Assembly: GCA_964462945.1 (NCBI GenBank)
Contig: CAYWZW010000040.1
Coordinates: 1-47,689 of the forward strand
Length of the DNA stretch: 47,689 bases
Origin: GCA-020343675 sp964462945
GTDB lineage: Bacteria; Planctomycetota; Phycisphaerae; Sedimentisphaerales; Anaerobacaceae
Direction: 5' to 3'
Shown piece by piece: positions 42,201 through 47,689 of this stretch. Made by a program: the position numbers and the translations under genes. The notes beneath the pieces were generated by a model that did no database searches, was not told the origin of the DNA, and saw only the letters and a list, made by a program, of their open reading frames with translations. The first letter of the stretch is position 1; each line of letters begins with the position of its first letter.

Positions 42201-43751
42201 CTATTTCTTGTCAACGGTGATGCCGGGCCAATCGTCCGTGCGGAACGCAGACGCAGGCAACCCCTCTTTGTTACAGAGATTGCATACGGGATTGTCGGCC
42301 CAGGCGTAGCGCACCGCAACGGGCTCGGACACTTTGTCGCTGCTGACGACAACCGTATCGCCGGCAATCTTTGCATCGGCCCAGACGAATTTTCGATCCG
42401 CCCCGGCGACGGCAAAACCTCTTAGCGGCTCATCCGCCGCCGCAGCAAGGCCGCCGCCCACGTGGTCAAAATTCAGAATAATCCGATCGCCCTCGACCTT
42501 CATCGACTTGTAAATAGGCCCGCAATAGTCCATCTTCTGCCCGTATGTCGTGCCCAAAGCCCACAATGCCAGACGCCTGCCGACATCCTGCTTGTTTTTC
42601 GGATGTATGTCGTTGGCATCGCCGATGTCGATGATTACCGCCATCCCGGTATTGGGCAAAGTCAGCGTCATGAGCTGTGCCTCGCGCAGCTCCGCCCAGT
42701 CACTCTCGGCCGGCTCGGGGTTGACGGCCTTGAAGTTCGCCAACTGCACGAAAAGGAAAGGAAAATCGCCCTGCCCCCAATCGTCGCGCCAGTTCTTGAT
42801 CATGGCGGCAAACAGCTTGCGATACTGGTAAGCCCGGCCCGCGTTCGATTCCCCCTGGTACCATATTGCACCCTCGATACTATACGGAATCAGCGGAGCA
42901 ATCATCGCATTGTACAGACCGGACGGCGAGTTAGGATTCCCAGGGCCAAACAGTTCACCCGGTCGGCGAGGTACCTGGCTGCCTTCGGCCTTCGCCTTTT
43001 CAACGGCCTGCTTCCATTCCTCCAACTTCTGTTCATATTCCTGCTTTGCCTGCGGATACTTCGCAACGGCCTCGTCGTAGCGAGCTAAGATAGGCTTAAA
43101 GTCCGCATCCGCCTTGAGCACCCCCCGCTTGGTCCACGCCTCAGCCGGTGTTCCGCCCCAGGAGGTGTGAATTAAGCCGACCGGCACACCGAGAGTCTTG
43201 TGCAACTCTCGGCCAAAAAAATAAGCCACGGCTGAAAAACCCGGTACGGTCTGTGGACTGCACGATGTCCAACTGCCGGAACAGTCCGGCTGCGGCTGGT
43301 CGGCCACCTTCCGCTCGACGGTGAACAGCCGGAGCTTTGGATAATTGGCCTCGGCGATCTCCTGCTCGGCGTTGGCTGACTGGCTCACCGCCCACTGCAT
43401 GTTCGATTGGCCGGAACAGACCCAGACTTCGCCGACCATGATGTTCTTGATTCGTATCACATTTTTTCCGCTGATGGTCATTTCATAAGGGCCGCCCGCC
43501 TTGGGTGGATTCATCTTGAACACCCATTTGCCGTTTGCGTCCGCGGTCACCGCCCAGCTCATACTGTGCCAGCTTACGCCGGCCGTCACTTCCTCGCCCG
43601 GCTCCGCCCAGCCCCAGATAGAAAGTTTCCGGCCCTGCTGTAGAACCATGTTGTCGCCGATCACCGCCGGCAGCTTCACGTCGGCACAAACCACACCTGC
43701 GACTGCCAGCAACATAACGAAAGAAACAATGCTCATTCGCTTGCAACTCAT
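42201..43751 (-). CDS. Sialate O-acetylesterase family (SASA) protein
   Basis: A 516-residue exported esterase. The signal peptide is SIVSFVMLLAVAGVVCA. SGNH-type hydrolase motifs are VCSGQSNMQW with nucleophile Ser116, GLIHTSWGGTPAEAW, AIWYQGESN and the His/Asp site NDIHPKNK. It removes acetyl groups from sialic acids or, in planctomycetes, more likely from acetylated polysaccharides. The ATG at 43751 has AAGGAG upstream. It is divergent from the DUF4432-thioredoxin gene, with a promoter region between. Confidence 0.93.
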   Translation of the reverse strand: MSCKRMSIVSFVMLLAVAGVVCADVKLPAVIGDNMVLQQGRKLSIWGWAEPGEEVTAGVSWHSMSWAVTADANGKWVFKMNPPKAGGPYEMTISGKNVIRIKNIMVGEVWVCSGQSNMQWAVSQSANAEQEIAEANYPKLRLFTVERKVADQPQPDCSGSWTSCSPQTVPGFSAVAYFFGRELHKTLGVPVGLIHTSWGGTPAEAWTKRGVLKADADFKPILARYDEAVAKYPQAKQEYEQKLEEWKQAVEKAKAEGSQVPRRPGELFGPGNPNSPSGLYNAMIAPLIPYSIEGAIWYQGESNAGRAYQYRKLFAAMIKNWRDDWGQGDFPFLFVQLANFKAVNPEPAESDWAELREAQLMTLTLPNTGMAVIIDIGDANDIHPKNKQDVGRRLALWALGTTYGQKMDYCGPIYKSMKVEGDRIILNFDHVGGGLAAAADEPLRGFAVAGADRKFVWADAKIAGDTVVVSSDKVSEPVAVRYAWADNPVCNLCNKEGLPASAFRTDDWPGITVDKK

Positions 43752-43774
43752 CTTGTCAACTCCTTAACAGAACT

Positions 43775-43803
43775 TTGCATCATTTAATCAAATCTGCTAT
43801 GAT
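43775..43803 (+). promoter_or_regulatory. Predicted promoter of the DUF4432-thioredoxin gene
   Basis: TTGCAT (43775-43780), a 17 bp spacer and TATGAT (43798-43803) lie 55 bp upstream of the ATG at 43859. The divergent esterase gene starts at 43751. Confidence 0.6.
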
Positions 43804-43858
43804 AGTGCAACGATCCTGTTAATAATGTCCATGAACCGTGCAGAAAGGCGGTAAAGTC

Positions 43859-45589
43859 ATGTTGAGGCTAATATCCATCGCGATGGCGATTGCGGGGCTT
43901 TCGGCGGCTCAGGCCGCCGAGCCTTATCGCATGGTCATCACCGATGTTGAAAAGAACATCTATAAGGAAACGGTTGACATTGCCGCCGGCGGTGTAACCC
44001 CGGACTGCCCCGTCCGGTGGTCGGTGCATAAGCACGTCCTGCACGGCGGCAAGCAGGAAGGCGTCGAGGTCATTGACGTCGACAACGGCAGGCTCCGCTT
44101 TACGGTCGTTCCCACGCGAGGGATGTCCGTTTACCAGGTCGTGATGGGCGATTTGCGGCTCGGCTGGGATTCACCCGTCAAGGGCTTGGTCCATCCGAAA
44201 TACATCGACCTGAACGCACGCCAGGGCCTGGGCTGGCTCGAAGGCTTCAACGAATGGATGGTCCGGTGCGGCCTGGAGTATTTTGGCGCGCCTGGAACCG
44301 ATGAGTTCATCGACAATACAGGCCAGAAAGCAACGATGGACTTGACGCTCCACGGCAAGATCTGCAATACGCCGGCCTCGATGGTGGAAGTGACCGTCGA
44401 ACGCCAGGCGCCCTACCGCATCGCCGTTCGCGGCCGGGTCGAAGAGACCGCCCTGCACGGACCCAAGATCGAGCTGTGGACGGAGATTTCAACGGCGCCC
44501 GGCGCCGCCACCTTCCAAATCTCGGACCGGATAACCAACCGCAGTGCCGTCGAGCAGGAGTTCGGCATCCTCTACCACTCGAACTATGGGCCGCCTCTGA
44601 TGGAACAAGGCGGGAAATTCTTCGGGCCGGCGCGCCAGGTCACGCCGATCAACGAGCACGCGGCGGCGGATGTCTCAGACTACTACGTCTATCGCGCTGC
44701 CCAGGCCGGGTTCGCCGAGCAGGTGTATTGTCTGCGTCTGTGGGCTGACCCGAACGACCGGACGATGGTCATGCTCCGTAACGCCGCAGGGGACAAGGCC
44801 GTCTCAATGGCCTTTTCCGTCAAGGAGCTGCCTTTCTTTACGCTCTGGAAGAATCCTGCGGCGGATGAAGATGGATACGTGACGGGGCTGGAGCCGGGCA
44901 CGGGCTTTCCCCGAAACAGGGCGATTGAGCGTCAATTCGGCCGCGTTCCCAAGCTCGGCCCGCACCAGAGCCGTTCCTTCACAATCGACTTTGCGCTGCA
45001 CACCGGCAAGGAGCAGGTCCACGCCGCAGGCGATGACATCGCACGGATATGGGCTGGCCGGCCGACTCAGGTCGATACTGCTGCTCTTGCCGACACCAGC
45101 CCGCCGGACGTAAGGCGGGCCAAGCCGAAACTCGACGACATCATCAAGGCCGCAAAGACCTGGGAGCCGGGCTACCAAAGCTGGTACGGCAAGCCCGCGC
45201 CGGATTTCACCCTGGCCGATCTGGCCGGCAAAGAGCACAAGCTCAGCGATTACAAGGGCAAGAACGTTGCGATTATCTTCTGGGCGACTTGGTGCCCCCC
45301 CTGCCGGATGGAAATCCCGCATCTGGTCGAACTGCGAAAGACCGCCGCCGACGCCGATCTGGCGATGCTGGCCATATCGAACGAAGGACCGGAGCTGGTG
45401 AAAAAGTTTGTCACCCAGGCAAAGATCAACTACACGGTTTTGATCGACCCCGGCACCCTGCGGGAACCGTATAACACGATAAGAGCCATCCCAAGCAGCT
45501 TCTTCATCGACCGCCAGGGCAAAATGAAGCTCGCCACGACCGGCTTGGTGTCATTGGAAGAAATCAAAGCCATCCTCGAAGCCGAATAG
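43859..45589 (+). CDS. DUF4432 (mutarotase-like) protein fused to a TlpA-type thioredoxin
   Basis: A 576-residue exported protein with two domains. After a signal peptide (MLRLISIAMAIAGLSAAQAA) residues ~40-400 are a DUF4432/aldose-1-epimerase-like beta-sandwich: FTVVPTRGMSVYQVVMGDLR, ERQAPYRIAVRGRVEET, GILYHSNYGPPL. A linker leads to a ResA/TlpA domain from ~445: GKPAPDFTLADLAGKEHKLS, then IIFWATWCPPCRMEIPHLV with the redox pair C479/C482. The start at 43859 follows AAAGGCGG. A mutarotase joined to a periplasmic thioredoxin is unusual. It may reduce a partner or use the Trx as a binding module. Confidence 0.85.
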   Translation: MLRLISIAMAIAGLSAAQAAEPYRMVITDVEKNIYKETVDIAAGGVTPDCPVRWSVHKHVLHGGKQEGVEVIDVDNGRLRFTVVPTRGMSVYQVVMGDLRLGWDSPVKGLVHPKYIDLNARQGLGWLEGFNEWMVRCGLEYFGAPGTDEFIDNTGQKATMDLTLHGKICNTPASMVEVTVERQAPYRIAVRGRVEETALHGPKIELWTEISTAPGAATFQISDRITNRSAVEQEFGILYHSNYGPPLMEQGGKFFGPARQVTPINEHAAADVSDYYVYRAAQAGFAEQVYCLRLWADPNDRTMVMLRNAAGDKAVSMAFSVKELPFFTLWKNPAADEDGYVTGLEPGTGFPRNRAIERQFGRVPKLGPHQSRSFTIDFALHTGKEQVHAAGDDIARIWAGRPTQVDTAALADTSPPDVRRAKPKLDDIIKAAKTWEPGYQSWYGKPAPDFTLADLAGKEHKLSDYKGKNVAIIFWATWCPPCRMEIPHLVELRKTAADADLAMLAISNEGPELVKKFVTQAKINYTVLIDPGTLREPYNTIRAIPSSFFIDRQGKMKLATTGLVSLEEIKAILEAE

Positions 45590-45620
45590 AGACGCAGACT
45601 CGTCGCTCGCGTATCGCTTA

Positions 45621-46750
45621 TCACGTATCTTGTATATTGACCACAACGTAAGGTGTTTGCTTTTCCAGCTCCGGATAGATTCTGCCGTTGCCGTCGCTGA
45701 GGGCCACGACGCTGCCTAAGGCCTGCCCTGAGCGTAGTCGAACGGGGCGTCGAAATGATAGTAGTAGGTCGCATTGCTGTCGGCCACCTCGATCATGCAG
45801 ACCGGCTGGTCGATGCCCGGGCCGTAGATGTATTTTCGCAGCAGGTTGTTATTGCCGTCGTATTCGGCGATCACGTGAGGGCCCTCATAGACGTACCGGG
45901 TGCTGTAGCCATCGACCTTCTTTTCCACGCGCCGGCCGGTCACGTCCTGTGGCGCAAGCCATCCCCAGGCGGATTTGTAGTCGATTTCCTGCCAGTTAGA
46001 GGGGTTCTGGTCCGGCGAAGGCCCGGTCCACTGGACAAAGTCCACCCAGCCGCAGTCGTCGCCGGACTGGCCGCTGCCGTCCTTGACGTAGCGCCACTTG
46101 AGGATGTGGATGCCGGAGGTAACGCTGTAGGACTTCTGCTGCCAGCCCGTCTCGCCGCTGATCTGGCCCGCCACGCGGATCGGCGGGCTGGTCCTTGAGC
46201 GTGCTGTCGATGTAAAACTGCAGATAGTCGTGGCTCTGCTCGGACGAGACCTTCCAGTAGAACTTGACGGTTTGCGAGCTATCCGAATCGACAATCGCCT
46301 GCAGAGAGGTTTCGCCGCTATTCGGCAGATTATAATCGCTCTGGGCCGCGTCGGCCTCATAGTAGTATTCGTCGTCCTCACCGGACGCAATCCACCAGCC
46401 TTGCCCTCCGCTCTCGGTGAACTTAAGCTGGGAGTCCAGGGCCTCGCTCATCTCATCCGGCTGGCCGACTATCGAGGTGGTGCCGACCATCAGCCCATCC
46501 ACCCAGCCGCAATCGGAGCCGGCGGAGCCGCTGGAGTCCTTGGAATAGACCCATTTGAGGGTATGGGAGCCGGCGCTGAGACTGTAGGACTTCTTCTGCC
46601 AGTCCACCTCCCCGCTGATCCCGGTCTGGTATTGCGAGTCGATATAGAACTTCAGGTAGTCGCTGCTCGACTCGGACGAGACCTTCTAATAGAACGAGAC
46701 CGTCCCCGAGCCTTCCACGGTCGCGCCCATCTCCCAGGTCTGTGAATTGT
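45621..46750 (-). pseudogene. Decayed RHS/sugar-binding surface protein
   Basis: The C-terminal part reads VDGYSTRYVYEGPHVIAEYD, NNLLRKYIYGPGID and YYYHFDA, then resumes in another frame as LGSVVALSDGNGRIYPELEK. This is an RHS-repeat core end split by a 26 bp insertion (45720-45745). Further upstream are two copies of a beta-sandwich unit (VSFYWKVSSE, YLKFYIDS, KWVYSKDSSGSAGSDCGWVD). They are separated by a frameshift near 46185, and a Trp codon has become TAG at 46686-46688 (FY-stop-KVSSE). No start is visible, and the 5' end stops at the motif near 46756. An inactive gene. Confidence 0.8.
45720..45745. repeat. 26 bp repeat insertion in the RHS pseudogene
   Basis: GGCCTGCCCTGAGCGTAGTC followed by GAACGG lies between the codons for HFDA and LGSVV. 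It is the CCTGAGCGTAGTCGAAC type dispersed core. Its length of 26 is not a multiple of three; the inserted frame reads PFDYAQGRP and then a stop. The rest of 45590-45620 is a short gap. Confidence 0.7.
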
Positions 46751-46918
46751 GTAGGTGTGACCCCCGATGTTCTGGGCCCATAGTCGCTTTGATAATAGGG
46801 TACGTCCCAATCCTGTTCGGCACAAGAATTGCGAGGTGATTTGTTGGGGAAAAGTAGCCAAAGATTTTTTTTCAAATTACCTATTCTAAACTTACGCCCT
46901 GTGCACGTCCCTGTTTAA

Positions 46919-47689
46919 ATGCCTTCCATGAGCCAGAAAAGGCATAAGATAAAAGAGAGCGAACTTCAAGGCTTCAAATATTTCAAAGCTATTTCAGGGA
47001 TGCTGGAGCGCTTACATCAAGCCAGCTGTCAACGCGACCGGGCCGGCAACCGCGCGTTGCACATGGATCAGTACATGGCCCTGCTGCTTCTGTACATGTT
47101 CAATCCGATCTGCACATCCCTTCGGGCCGTTCAGCAGGCCAGCGAACTCAAAAAGGTTCAACGCAAGTTAGGATGCCCCCGTGCGTCACTGGGCAGCTTG
47201 TCGGAAGCGGCCACCGTTTTCGACAGTGCGTTAATGGAAGAGATTGTCGCAGCCCTGGGCGCTCAACTGCGGCCTGTATCCAGCCATGCCAAACTGGATG
47301 ATATTAACGCGATTCTGACGGCCGTGGACGGGACGTTGATCCATGCCCTGCCCAAGATGACCTGGGCCTTGTGGAAGAGCGAACAGAACGCTGTCAAGGC
47401 CCATACGCAATTCGACATCCAAAAGCATGTCCCTGTCAAGATGACGATTACAGAAGGCAATAGCGGTGAAATAGAGGTTTTGGCCGGGAATCTTGAATCC
47501 GGCCGTATTTACGTTAAAGACCGTGGTTATGCCGGTTTGGCGTTGTTTCAGCAGATATTGGATAATCACAGTTCCTTTGTCTGCCGGGTCAAAGACAACA
47601 GCGTTTACGAATGTCTGGAAGATTATGAACTGACGGACGATGCGTTGGCGGCCGGAATCGTTTTTGATAAAAAGGTTCGTCTGGGCTGC
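46919..47689 (+). mobile_element. IS4-family transposase (partial, runs off the window)
   Basis: The first 257 codons of a DDE transposase. Family-like blocks: YMALLLLYMFNPICTSLRAV, the first catalytic Asp in ILTAVDGTLIHALPKMTW, and the second in YVKDRGYAGLALFQQI. The ATG at 46919 or the one at 46928 could be the start. The segment 46768-46918 probably holds the left end of the element; I could not define an inverted repeat because the right end is outside the window. Its neighbour to the left is the decayed RHS gene. Confidence 0.85.

Overview
The window looks like a chromosomal piece of a planctomycete, most likely a Phycisphaerae/Sedimentisphaerales-type anaerobe. The inference rests on the gene types: a TAT-exported Gfo/Idh/MocA oxidoreductase beside a DUF6807 (PmoA-like) protein, secreted beta-helix, PQQ-propeller and sialate O-acetylesterase proteins, a GH57-type glycogen cluster, and intergenic regions full of short dispersed palindromic repeats. 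No rRNA or phylogenetic marker comparison was possible, so the assignment is provisional.

Layout. 1-0.9 kb: gene remnants (a possible IS end, a Dtd-like C-terminal fragment) and one small gene. 0.95-5.4 kb: minus-strand DUF6807 and Gfo/Idh genes, divergent from a secreted beta-helix protein. 5.4-7.0 kb: two copies of a ~145 bp repeat around a decayed PIN-toxin/antitoxin pair, then an ankyrin lipoprotein. 7.4-16.9 kb: a 1431-residue PQQ-propeller/methyltransferase-like/malectin-like fusion, a penicillin-acylase-family lipoprotein, tRNA-Gln(CTG), a secreted lectin-like protein and an (alpha/alpha)-barrel protein. 17.1-23.4 kb: a sulfur/Fe-S cluster on the plus strand, namely an IscR-like Rrf2 regulator with its own operator, what looks like the stub of a deleted cysK, serine acetyltransferase, NadA, MetY-type sulfhydrylase, three-domain NifU, NifS, and a winged-helix ORF without a canonical start. 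23.6-24.8 kb: two coupled small minus-strand genes and, divergent, a 61-residue protein that reads as a bacterial histone fold, with a strong terminator. 25.2-30.2 kb: glycogen cluster (GT4 synthase-like, GH57, debranching enzyme). 30.2-33.8 kb: a repeat-rich gap followed by an accessory three-gene island ending in a RES-domain protein. 33.8-41.9 kb (minus strand): a UroD-family methyltransferase-like gene, an rnpA without rpmH, and a complete eight-gene F1Fo ATP synthase operon. 42.2-47.7 kb: sialate O-acetylesterase, a DUF4432-thioredoxin fusion, a decayed RHS gene and the start of an IS4-type transposase running off the window.

How the parts fit. The 17-23 kb cluster joins serine acetylation, sulfide incorporation, cysteine desulfuration and Fe-S scaffolding, with NadA as an Fe-S client, under an Fe-S-sensing type regulator. 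The apparent loss of cysK leaves the MetY-type enzyme as the only local candidate for using O-acetyl(homo)serine. The most notable observations are the histone-fold gene, the cysK stub, two unusual fusions (PQQ + Rossmann methyltransferase; DUF4432 + TlpA thioredoxin), the RES-domain island, and dispersed repeats that enter or truncate genes, including a 26 bp insertion that stops an RHS frame. I did not find a clear-cut multi-gene system that I can call wholly new; the RES island and the histone locus are the best candidates.
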